This document shows positions 28,047 through 36,281 of a stretch of DNA of 60,298 nt, in pieces; within the stretch, counting starts at the first letter, position 1, and each line of letters opens with the position of its first letter. Source of the stretch: Desulfohalobiaceae bacterium (lineage in GTDB: Bacteria > Desulfobacterota > Desulfovibrionia > Desulfovibrionales > Desulfothermaceae); NCBI GenBank assembly GCA_027013815.1, contig JALWFY010000021.1, forward strand, positions 1-60,298, written 5' to 3'. A program made the position numbers and the translations under genes. The notes under the pieces are model-generated. The model was not told the origin of the DNA. It made no database searches and saw only the letters and a list, made by a program, of their open reading frames with translations.

Positions 28047-28064
28047 TGAATGAATATTCATTCA
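28047..28064. promoter_or_regulatory. FadR-like (TetR-family) operator palindrome
   Basis: A perfect 18-bp palindrome, TGAATGAATATTCATTCA. It has the form of operators bound by TetR-family fatty-acid regulators of Bacillus and Thermus FadR type. It overlaps the expected start of transcription of fadN, about 70 bases upstream of its ATG, so repression relieved by acyl-CoA is likely. A second weaker dyad (TTACTG / CAGTTAA, 28025-28039) lies next to it toward fadN. No tetR gene is in the window. Confidence 0.82.
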
Positions 28065-28069
28065 TTGCC

Positions 28070-28098
28070 TACTAGCAGAAATTAAATTTTTATGTCAA
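28070..28098 (-). promoter_or_regulatory. Sigma-70 promoter for fadN-fadA
   Basis: On the minus strand TTGACA (28098-28093), a 17-base spacer and CTAGTA (28075-28070). The -35 is perfect and the -10 is weak. The predicted start near 28063 falls in the FadR-like palindrome, which fits a repressor-controlled promoter. Confidence 0.5.
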
Positions 28099-28319
28099 GG
28101 ATAATTAAAAAAATAAATTATAGGAAAACTTGGGTTTTCTCTTTAAACAACTGTTCATTATATAAATAAAAAATTAATAAAAATAATAGGATATATTATT
28201 TAGTGAGGTTGTGCAATTATAATTTGGTAATTTATTTTGTCATTTATTGAAAATTTGACTATTTAATTTTTTTAAATATCCATTGTTTTAAATTATTCAA
28301 CCACAATTTAACTCCCTAA

Positions 28320-28348
28320 TTGACAAAGCATCGATTACCTTATATAGA
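28320..28348 (+). promoter_or_regulatory. Sigma-70 promoter for the HdrD-like selenoprotein gene
   Basis: TTGACA, 17-base spacer, TATAGA: a strong match. Start would be near 28355, leaving a leader of about 98 bases before the ATG at 28453. It is about 260 bases from the FadR-like operator, so direct repression from that site is uncertain. Confidence 0.65.
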
Positions 28349-28452
28349 TTTCTTCAAAAGACCTTTTATGTATTATCCTATAAATAGTTAAGAATTCAAA
28401 AAGGCTTATATAATTTTAAATAGGTTTTTAACCGAGTTTTAAGGAGGAAAAG

Positions 28453-29757
28453 ATGTCTCAAAATGCCTTAAAGATAGGCAGGGGAGACAAAAAATCTACC
28501 TTTATGGAAAAGGTCATGGAGATCTTGCCTGAAGGTGGAAATTTAAACCTCTGCCTTACATGTGGTGCATGTTCATCGGGCTGTCCTGCCTCTGGAATAG
28601 AAGGGATGGATCCAAGAAAGTTTTTGAGAATGGCAGCTTTAGGATTGGACGAGGAAGTCACCAAGTCTGGATGGGTTTGGTGTTGTACCCAATGTAGGAG
28701 ATGTGTTCATGCATGTCCAATGAACATAGATATCCCAAGGCTTGTATACTATGCCAGACAGAGTTGGCCAAGGGAAGAGAGGCCCAAAGGTATTAGGGGG
28801 TCTTGCGACATGGCACTCAAGACAGAAGGTAATAGTGCAATGGGGGCAAACTCTGAAGACTTTAAGTTCGTGGTAGAAGATGTGCTTGAAGAGGTGAGAG
28901 AAACCCAACCTAAGTTTAAGGATCTTCAGGTTTCCATCAATAGAAAAGGGGCAAAATATTTTTTAAATCAAAATTCGAGGGAACCAGTAACTGAACCAGA
29001 TGAAATGGTGCCCTTATGGAAGATCCTGCACACTGTAGGCGCTGATTGGACCTATAGTACTCAGGGTTGGGCTGCAGAAAATTATTGTATGTTTTTGTCA
29101 GATGATGAGGCATGGGAAAAGATAGTTAGAAACAAAGTGGAGGCAGTGGAAAAGCTGGGCTGTAAGGTCTGGCTCAACACTGAATGAGGACACGAACTTT
29201 TTGCATTCCTGGAAGGAATGCGCAAATTTAATATTACCCCTTCCTTTGAAGTAAAATCTATAATCCAACTCTATGCAAAATGGATAAGAGAGGGGAGGCT
29301 TCCAGTATCCTCTGATTGGAACAAGGATTTAAAGGTCAAATTTACTGTACAGGACCCATGTCAGTTAGTGAGGAAGTCCTTTGGAGATCCTGTGGCAGAT
29401 GACCTCAGATTTGTGATAAAGGCGTGTGTAGGTGAAGAGAATTTTGTGGATATGTATCCAAATAAATCAAATAATTTCTGTTGCGGTGGTGGTGGTGGAT
29501 TTCTACAGGCTACAGGTTTTCAAGAACAGAGGAGGCAGTACGGAAAGGTAAAATTAAATCAGATCTTAGAGACAGGGGCCCAATATTGTATTACCCCTTG
29601 CCATAACTGTCATTCTCAGATCCACGACCTCAGTGAATATTATGAGGGAGGTTTCCACGCAGTGCATCTGTGGACAATTATCTGTCTGTCTATGGGTGTA
29701 TTAGGAGAAAATGAAAGGGAATATCTAGGTGATGATTTAAGGGAAATAGGCCTATAG
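28453..29757 (+). CDS. HdrD/DsrK-like FeS oxidoreductase, selenoprotein (UGA at 29185)
   Basis: A 434-residue heterodisulfide-reductase-type protein if the in-frame UGA at 29185-29187 is read as Sec245. Two [4Fe-4S] motifs open the protein: CLTCGACSSGCP at about residue 34 and CCTQCRRCVHACP at about 76. The context NTE-U-GHELF matches the NTECGH of the first CCG domain, so Sec replaces a conserved Cys. Most other cysteines of that first CCG domain are absent, whereas the second is complete (DPCQLVRK, NNFCCGGGGG, TPCHNCHSQ). Coding potential and frame continue without change past the UGA. AAGGAGG precedes the start. It diverges from fadN, suggesting it handles electrons from beta-oxidation. 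The exact partner is unknown. Confidence 0.88.
29185..29226 (+). promoter_or_regulatory. Selenocysteine UGA with SECIS-like hairpin in the HdrD-like gene
   Basis: UGA at 29185-29187 is followed by a stem-loop. ATTCCT (29205-29210) pairs with AGGAAT (29214-29219) around loop GGA, extended by TTTG/CAAA at 29200-29203 and 29223-29226. The apical Gs lie 24 bases after UGA, in the usual window for bacterial SECIS elements, and GG at the loop start fits the known preference. Confidence 0.75.
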
Positions 29758-29777
29758 TAATCCTTTTTGTCAAGAAT

Positions 29778-29818
29778 AGGGGTTGTCTTGAGTTATAAGA
29801 CAACCCCTTAATTTTTTA
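29778..29818 (+). terminator. Intrinsic terminator after the HdrD-like gene
   Basis: A perfect 11-bp stem (GGGGTTGTCTT / AAGACAACCCC) with a 7-base loop, followed by TTAATTTTTT. It lies 21 bases beyond the stop, showing that the selenoprotein message is monocistronic and that the distal part of the gene is meant to be transcribed. Confidence 0.88.
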
Positions 29819-29842
29819 TGCCCTAAGATAAAGAATCTTTAA

Positions 29843-31609
29843 TTAATCCAAGGGAATCCCTTTTTTATTCCATCCTCTAAGAGAATAGTACTCTTTTAAC
29901 ATGGTATGAAATTCCTCTGGTCTTAAACTACGACCACTATCCCTCAATTTTTTGTAAAAGCCTGGAGGGAGGTGGTCGTGCTCTGGCCTTAATCCTTCTC
30001 TTATATTAAATTTCCTGATTAATGTTGTTATATTAGAGGCAATGGACCTAAGCTCAGGTTTGGTGGCGTTATTACCAGTTGTTTTGTAGATGATTTCTTC
30101 CAATAATTCCCAAGTATATAAATCTCGATAAAAACGACATAAGATTAGAGAGTCAAAAATGGTAAGCCTGTCTTCAAAATCAATAAGCATTTCTGCCTTT
30201 CCCTCAATTTGATCAGGGGCTATCATTCCACTTAATTCTGCCTTGTAAAAGGTGGATCTCAGATGACAGGCCCCACGAGGTGAGGTTGCATAGGCAAGGG
30301 CCATTCCCTTTAACACACGGGGGTCATATCCAGCAGGTTCTAGTCCCTTCACATGGATTGCAATGTCTTCCATCCTCCATATATTGGCTGCATATCTTAT
30401 TCCCTTGGCCAAGATATCGCCAATATCTTCTCTTTTGGCAATTTTATAGAGAAGATCTGCCAGTCCATCTACATCATTGTAGTCGATTTTATAGTCAATT
30501 TTCCCTAGCCTAGCTGCCTCAATGGTAAGACTACAGAGGTTTCCTGCTGAAATAGTATCCATTCCTAGATGGTCGCAGATATCATTTAAATAAGCTATCT
30601 CACAAATATCATCTACAAGACAGAGCCCTCCAAAAGCATATATGGTCTCATATTCAGGTCCAATTAGTTTTAGCCCCTTGCGTGGACCCTGGATAACTTC
30701 TGACATCCTTCCACACGACATAAAACATTTGGGACAAGCATGAGGTTTGATTTTGCATTTTTTGTGTAGAGCTTGTGCATTAATTTTTTCCCAGTGGTTA
30801 ACTCTGCCCTCTGACCAATATTTAGTGGGAAATGCGCCAATCTCGTTTAATATATCAATCATCATAGGGGTGCCAAATGATTTGTATGCTCCTACACCTA
30901 GATTTTCTCTTGCCTCCATGGCCATGGTCTTATAAAGGTCTTTTATCCCATTTTCATCAAACAATTCTCTTTGTTTGTTCCCTTGAAATATTATTGCCTT
31001 GAGCTTTTTTGAGCCCATCACAGCTCCAACCCCAGTCCTGCCAGCAGATCTCCAATGGTCATTTTCTATTACTGAAAAACAGACTAGATTCTCTCCTGCT
31101 GGCCCAATGACCACAGCCCCTATTCTATTTGATCCTGAATAAGATTTAGCAAATTCTTTGATTACAATATCTTCTGTCTCATATGTGCCAATTCCCCAAA
31201 GGTCATTGGCTTGATAAAATTCTACTCTTTCTGGATGAATGGAAACTACTATGGGGATGCTGCTCTTTCCATAAATTATAATGGCGTCAAATCCAGTAGA
31301 ATCTATGGCCTCTGGAGTTTTTCCCCCAGAATATGATTCTGAATAAAAACCTGTTTGAGGAGACTTTGTAAATACCCCATAGCGACTAGAACCCCAAACC
31401 AGGCCATTTGTGATTGGACCTGTTGCAAAAATTAAACAGTTGGCAGGATCAAGGGCAGAAATTTCAGGTGGGTTTAAATTATATAAAAGATATGAACCAA
31501 GTCCCCTTCCGCCTAAATATTTTTTTAGAATATTATATTCAATTTTTTCAATAAAGTATCTTTTTGCACTAAGGTCTATTTTTAAAATTCTTCCATAAAA
31601 TCCATACAT
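29843..31609 (-). CDS. aor: Tungsten-containing aldehyde ferredoxin oxidoreductase
   Basis: Oxidises aldehydes to carboxylic acids with ferredoxin as acceptor, or the reverse, using a W-bispterin cofactor and one [4Fe-4S] cluster. The 588-residue protein starts MYGFYGRILKIDLS with KKYLGGRGLGSYLLY, the standard AOR N-terminus. GRTGVGAVMGSKKLKAI is a pterin-contact region, and the cluster ligands CPKCFMSCGR lie near residue 300, with the last Cys in DSLILCRF near 490. Length is slightly shorter than the usual 600 to 620 residues. It is monocistronic and convergent with the HdrD-like gene. In this setting it could reduce fatty acids to aldehydes or clear aldehydes; both are inferences. Confidence 0.9.
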   Translation of the reverse strand: MYGFYGRILKIDLSAKRYFIEKIEYNILKKYLGGRGLGSYLLYNLNPPEISALDPANCLIFATGPITNGLVWGSSRYGVFTKSPQTGFYSESYSGGKTPEAIDSTGFDAIIIYGKSSIPIVVSIHPERVEFYQANDLWGIGTYETEDIVIKEFAKSYSGSNRIGAVVIGPAGENLVCFSVIENDHWRSAGRTGVGAVMGSKKLKAIIFQGNKQRELFDENGIKDLYKTMAMEARENLGVGAYKSFGTPMMIDILNEIGAFPTKYWSEGRVNHWEKINAQALHKKCKIKPHACPKCFMSCGRMSEVIQGPRKGLKLIGPEYETIYAFGGLCLVDDICEIAYLNDICDHLGMDTISAGNLCSLTIEAARLGKIDYKIDYNDVDGLADLLYKIAKREDIGDILAKGIRYAANIWRMEDIAIHVKGLEPAGYDPRVLKGMALAYATSPRGACHLRSTFYKAELSGMIAPDQIEGKAEMLIDFEDRLTIFDSLILCRFYRDLYTWELLEEIIYKTTGNNATKPELRSIASNITTLIRKFNIREGLRPEHDHLPPGFYKKLRDSGRSLRPEEFHTMLKEYYSLRGWNKKGIPLD

Positions 31610-31699
31610 AATTATGTTCTCCTAAAATGAAAAAAGATTTAATTTTTATTTGAATAAAATATATTCCTCTGCTTTTTTAATAAAAAAATTGATTTTTTG

Positions 31700-31720
31700 G
31701 GTAATTTATGATGAATTACC
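31700..31720. promoter_or_regulatory. Dyad between aor and the hybrid kinase
   Basis: A perfect 7-bp inverted repeat (GGTAATT / AATTACC) with a 7-base spacer, in the divergent promoter region of aor and the hybrid kinase. It is a plausible operator with no recognised consensus. Confidence 0.35.
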
Positions 31721-31781
31721 TCAAATAATTAAGCCCTATTAATTAAAAGATTAATAAAAAATTAAAAATGGTATAAATAAC

Positions 31782-34508
31782 ATGAAAAAGTTATACAAAT
31801 TTTTATTTCTGACTATTATAGTCTTTTTACCGTCATTGTCTATTGCCAATATAACTGTGATTGGAGGAAAGGGTTATGCCCCTTATTACTTTTTGGGCCA
31901 TAATGGCAAGATCAGGGGGATATTGGTAGATATTTGGAAAGTATGGGAAAGACATACAGGGATTAAGGTAAATTTTGAAATAGCAAGATGGTATGATGCG
32001 CAAAAAAAGGTAAAAAAAGGGGAAGCAGATGTTATTATAGGGATGTTTTATAGTGATGAGCGGGCAAAATGGTTTGATTTTTCTATGCCGTTTCTGACCA
32101 TAGATGGGTGTATTTTTTTTCATAAATCAATATCAGGTCTAAAAGGACCTGAAGACCTTGCGGGTTTTCACGTTGGAGTGCTTCAAGGGGATTATGCAGA
32201 GACCTTTTTTAAAAAGAATTATCCCAAGGTGAGATTAGTTCTATATCCTACATATGAGGATATGGTAAAACATGCCATAAAAGGGGAAATTAAGGTCTTT
32301 GTAGGAGATAGACCTGCGCTCCTTTTTTATCTTGCCAAGTTCAAACAAGGAGTAGAGTTTAGATATATAAAAAAGCCTTTGTATTCTTTAGAGGTTAGAG
32401 CTGCAGTTAAAAAAGGCAATAAAAAGTTATTGTCATTAGTAAATAAGGGATTTGAACAAATTAAAGGATCTGAAATAAAAGGGATATTGGACAAATGGAG
32501 CGGGGTTAGTATTTTATCAAGGGCCTATTCTTTTTTTTATGTAATACTAGTTGTATTAGTTATAACTTGTGTTGCTACATTTTTATGGATATATAGTTTG
32601 AGAAAATTAGTTGCCAGGAAAACAAGGGAACTAGAAGAGGCCTATAATATTTTAAACAGTGTCATAAATAATACTAATATTGGTTTTATGGTAAGGGATA
32701 TAAAAGGCAGGATCCTTAAAACTAATAAGATTTATTTAGATATTGTTGGAGAAAACGATCCCCAAGAAATAATAGGAAGACACATAAGAGAATTTATATA
32801 TGATGATATAGATGTTCAGCAAGATGTTTTAAAGGAATTAAAAGAAAAAGGCCATATAAAAGGGATAGAATATACTTATAAAAGGAAAGATGGTGTAGTT
32901 TTTTATTTATTATTAAATGCGGTGTTTTTAAAAAAACAAGGGAAAATTGTTTTTTTGTTACATGATATTACTAAAAGAGTGGAACAGGAATTTACAATAC
33001 AGAGATTGGCCAATCGGTTAGATGTGACCTTGGAATCAATAGGAGACGGGGTTATTTCAACTGATGTTCATGGTAGGATAGAATTCTTTAACAGTGTTGC
33101 AGAAAGACTCACTGGATGGACAAAAAAAGAGGCAATAGGGAAAAAATTAGAACAAGTATTCAATATTATTTCAGAAAAAACAAGAGCACCTGTAGTTAAT
33201 CCACATAAAAGAGTGATGGATACAGGTCAAATTGTAGGGATTGGGAATCATACTTTGCTTGTTAGAAAAAATGGAGAGCACCTTCCTATATTGGATAGTG
33301 GAGCACCTATTAAGGATAAACAAGGAAATATTATAGGGGTTGTCATTGTATTTAGAGATGGTAGCTCTCAAAAACAAAGGGAAGAGGAACTTATTAAACT
33401 TGAACAGTTAAACTCTATAGTGACTTTTTCAGCAGGAATTGCCCATGACTTTAATAATATTTTGGGTTCTATTTTAATGAATTTGTCCATAATAAACATG
33501 AATAAGTCAATCCCAGATAATAATATCAAATACAAACTAAAGTTATTAGAAGATGCTGTACTTCGTGCTAGAGACCTAGTGAAACAATTAGTAATGATAG
33601 CTAAGATAAAAAATCCAGTAAAAGAGTGCTTTAGTTGTAAAGACAGGTTAGAAAAGATTGCTTCATTGGTACTTGCTGGTTCTAATATAGAATTAGAATT
33701 AGATTTGGATAAAGGGCTATGGCCAGTTATAGGAGATAGGGCCCAGTTAGATCAGGTAGTTCAAAATATCTTTATAAATGCAAAGGATGCCATGCCAGGA
33801 GGGGGTAAGATCAAAGTAATAGCTCAAAATACAGAGATAAAAGTACATGAAAAGTTGTCTCCAGGGAGATATGTGAAGATAAAGATTTGTGATCAAGGAG
33901 AGGGAATAAAAAAAGAAAATCTGGAAAAAATATTTGATCCTTATTTTTCCACCAAAAAGGGAGGCACTGGCCTTGGGCTTTTTGTGGTAAAGTCTGTTTT
34001 AGAAAAGCACGATGGTCATGTAGAGGTAGAGAGTGAAGTGCATAAAGGAACTTGCTTTACCCTTTATCTCCCTGCTGGAGAAAGGAAACTCCCGGATGAA
34101 CATAGGGATTTTAAAGGGACAGGAAAAATTAAAGGGAAAAGGATATTGTTTATGGACGATGAAGAGATGTTTAGGTCCCTTATGAAAGAGGTGCTCAAAG
34201 AATTAGGAGCAGAGGTGGTTGTAGTGGAAAATGGAGAACAAGCTGTAGATGAGTATATTCATTCTTTTAAAAATGGAAATAAGTTTCATGTAGTGATCTT
34301 GGACTTGACTGTAGTTGGAGGAATGGGTGGAGATGAGGCAGGTAGAAGAATTATTGAGTTTGATAAGAGTGCCAAGGTCCTAATATCTTCAGGACATAGT
34401 ATTCATCCCTTGATAAAACAATATAAAAAGGCTGGTTTTGCAGGGGCAATTAAAAAACCTTATACCATTCAAGAATTGAGTAGTGTCATAGAGGGTATTT
34501 TGAGTTAA
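31782..34508 (+). CDS. Hybrid sensor histidine kinase with periplasmic solute-binding domain
   Basis: A 908-residue hybrid kinase. It has a signal or membrane segment at residues 4-22 and a family-3 solute-binding domain at about 24-245 (GYAPYYFLGHNGKIRGILVDIW, then IGMFYSDERAKWFDF). A membrane helix lies at about 253-273. Two PAS domains follow at about 290-400 and 410-530. The phosphorylation helix has AGIAHDFNNILGSI (His at about residue 554). The ATPase domain contains DQGEGI and GGTGLGLFVV, and a C-terminal receiver at about 785-905 has MDDEE and VVILDLTV. It probably senses a small organic ligand, such as an amino acid-like compound, in the periplasm. No output regulator is adjacent; the next gene is another kinase. 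Confidence 0.87.
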   Translation: MKKLYKFLFLTIIVFLPSLSIANITVIGGKGYAPYYFLGHNGKIRGILVDIWKVWERHTGIKVNFEIARWYDAQKKVKKGEADVIIGMFYSDERAKWFDFSMPFLTIDGCIFFHKSISGLKGPEDLAGFHVGVLQGDYAETFFKKNYPKVRLVLYPTYEDMVKHAIKGEIKVFVGDRPALLFYLAKFKQGVEFRYIKKPLYSLEVRAAVKKGNKKLLSLVNKGFEQIKGSEIKGILDKWSGVSILSRAYSFFYVILVVLVITCVATFLWIYSLRKLVARKTRELEEAYNILNSVINNTNIGFMVRDIKGRILKTNKIYLDIVGENDPQEIIGRHIREFIYDDIDVQQDVLKELKEKGHIKGIEYTYKRKDGVVFYLLLNAVFLKKQGKIVFLLHDITKRVEQEFTIQRLANRLDVTLESIGDGVISTDVHGRIEFFNSVAERLTGWTKKEAIGKKLEQVFNIISEKTRAPVVNPHKRVMDTGQIVGIGNHTLLVRKNGEHLPILDSGAPIKDKQGNIIGVVIVFRDGSSQKQREEELIKLEQLNSIVTFSAGIAHDFNNILGSILMNLSIINMNKSIPDNNIKYKLKLLEDAVLRARDLVKQLVMIAKIKNPVKECFSCKDRLEKIASLVLAGSNIELELDLDKGLWPVIGDRAQLDQVVQNIFINAKDAMPGGGKIKVIAQNTEIKVHEKLSPGRYVKIKICDQGEGIKKENLEKIFDPYFSTKKGGTGLGLFVVKSVLEKHDGHVEVESEVHKGTCFTLYLPAGERKLPDEHRDFKGTGKIKGKRILFMDDEEMFRSLMKEVLKELGAEVVVVENGEQAVDEYIHSFKNGNKFHVVILDLTVVGGMGGDEAGRRIIEFDKSAKVLISSGHSIHPLIKQYKKAGFAGAIKKPYTIQELSSVIEGILS

Positions 34509-34511
34509 GCT

Positions 34512-34540
34512 ATTAAAGATAGATTATGTGTATCTTTAAT
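34512..34540 (+). terminator. Hairpin after the hybrid kinase
   Basis: A 10-bp perfect stem (ATTAAAGATA / TATCTTTAAT) with a 9-base loop, 3 bases past the stop codon. It is AT-rich and lacks a following T run, so it would be a weak terminator. Confidence 0.45.
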
Positions 34541-34742
34541 ATAGAAATCAAAGAATTCCCCTATGGGTTAATTCATGTAACCAAAAATGATTTCTTTACT
34601 TTTTAAGGGTATTATCTCATATTAAATTATAACTTAAAAGAAATATGTTACTGTAGAAAAATGATGTTAATTGATAGAGAAAAATCTTAACTGGTATATT
34701 ATAAGGAAGATCAAAATGTTTAGGTATTAAGGGGGAAACAGT

Positions 34743-36281
34743 TTGAAAGACAATATCATTCGTATAGGGATAGTGGGAGAGGGAGAATTTGCTGCCCAAG
34801 TCCTAGAGACCACAATAAAATACTATTCCAAGACCAAGGACCTCAATGCAAAGATACATGCAGTTGTGTGTGAAGACAAGGATTCTCCTGCAATGAAGGT
34901 AGCAAAAAAGTTTAATAGAAAGGTCTATACCCAAGTGGAAAGGCTATATGATCCCAAAGAAAAAATAGATGTGATTGTGATACTAGATGAATCTCCTGCA
35001 AGATTTGAAGAAATATTGAAATCAAGACCTATTAATATAAGGATAGTTTCATATAAGGTCTTCCGTTTGTTTTGGGATGCATTGAGTACTGAGACAAAGA
35101 AATACAAGAGGCAATTGGAGCAATTGAAAACCATTATTCAAGGGATAGATGAAAATATACTGATAATTTCCCCTGATATGGAGGTTATGGAGGTGAATGA
35201 TGCATGTCTTAAGAGAATGGGCTACTTAAGGGAAGAGGTCATAGGTCAAAAATGTTATAAGGTCTTTCAAAAATCAAATCGTCAATGTTATTATGATGAG
35301 GCCCTATGTCCTTTGCAAATGGCAAAAGAGAAAAAAAAGAGTTGTAAGAGAATAATGCCAAGGATAAATAGTCAAGGAAAAGTTGTATATCTGGAAATAG
35401 GCATATATCCAGTGTTTGATGAAAATGGAGAATTGGTCTATTTTGTGGAGATCAGCAGAGATGTTAGTGACTATATCCATGAACATGATGAGATTTATAA
35501 TCAATTAGAACAATTATTGGAAAAGACCGAAAAAGAGTTAAAACAAAGGGAACAAGAGCTTAGGCATCAGGATAAAATGGCCTCGTTAGGTAAACTTTCT
35601 GCCTCAGTGGTCCATGAGATAAATAATCCCATCTCAGGGATATTAAATCTAGTCCTGCTCATGAGGAGGATTATTGAAGAAGGTCCTGTGACAGATCAAG
35701 ACATAGAATTTTTTCAAAGGAATTTAAATCTAATGGAAGGAGAGATAAGGCGCATTAGCAGGATTACCTCAAATCTCCTTACTTTTTCTAAGGGTAGAAA
35801 AACAGAGTTTACTAAGGTAAATGTCAATGAAGTAATAAATGAAGTCCTTTTCCTTTGTTCTAATATGTTGAAGATTAATAAGATAAATGTAAAAAAACGA
35901 CTTTCCTCTAACCTCCCAGACATAGTTGCTGATGGGGAGCAACTAAAACAGGTTATTATAAATTTAGTATCAAATGCAATTGAGGCAATGGAGGGTCAGT
36001 CCTATAAAGAGATCAGTATAACTACTGAGGAAAAAGGTCCTTTTGTCAAAATATTACTTAAGGATAATGGGCCAGGGATTGGAGAAGAAGTCAAGGACAG
36101 GATCTTTGAACCATTTTTTACTACAAAAAAGAAGGGCAAAGGGGTTGGACTTGGACTTTCTGTGGTATATGGGATTATAAAAAGGCATTCTGGTTTCATA
36201 GAGGTATCCAGTAAACAAGGAATGGGTACCCAGTTTATAATCACCCTTCCCTTAACTCAGGCAAAGGAGAAGTATGAATAA
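34743..36281 (+). CDS. Cytoplasmic PAS histidine kinase with Rossmann-like N-terminal domain
   Basis: A 512-residue kinase without membrane helices. The N-terminal 105 residues (IRIGIVGEGEFAAQVLE, then DVIVILDE) look like a nucleotide-binding or TrkA-N-type Rossmann fold. A PAS domain at about 125-245 carries a cysteine cluster (GQKCYKVF, RQCYY, ALCPL, KSCKR). A short coiled coil at about 250-280 precedes the phosphorylation helix LGKLSASVVHEINNPISG, and the ATPase domain has DNGPGI and GVGLGLSVVYG. A dinucleotide or redox input is an attractive inference. It overlaps the NtrC-type regulator by 8 bases, making a pair. The start is TTG with GGGGG upstream. Confidence 0.82.
   Translation: MKDNIIRIGIVGEGEFAAQVLETTIKYYSKTKDLNAKIHAVVCEDKDSPAMKVAKKFNRKVYTQVERLYDPKEKIDVIVILDESPARFEEILKSRPINIRIVSYKVFRLFWDALSTETKKYKRQLEQLKTIIQGIDENILIISPDMEVMEVNDACLKRMGYLREEVIGQKCYKVFQKSNRQCYYDEALCPLQMAKEKKKSCKRIMPRINSQGKVVYLEIGIYPVFDENGELVYFVEISRDVSDYIHEHDEIYNQLEQLLEKTEKELKQREQELRHQDKMASLGKLSASVVHEINNPISGILNLVLLMRRIIEEGPVTDQDIEFFQRNLNLMEGEIRRISRITSNLLTFSKGRKTEFTKVNVNEVINEVLFLCSNMLKINKINVKKRLSSNLPDIVADGEQLKQVIINLVSNAIEAMEGQSYKEISITTEEKGPFVKILLKDNGPGIGEEVKDRIFEPFFTTKKKGKGVGLGLSVVYGIIKRHSGFIEVSSKQGMGTQFIITLPLTQAKEKYE

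Noticed and set aside
28453-29187. Short 244-residue FeS protein ending at the UGA
   Set aside because: Homology to HdrD continues in the same frame directly after the UGA, and the codon sits at a conserved Cys; recoding explains it better.
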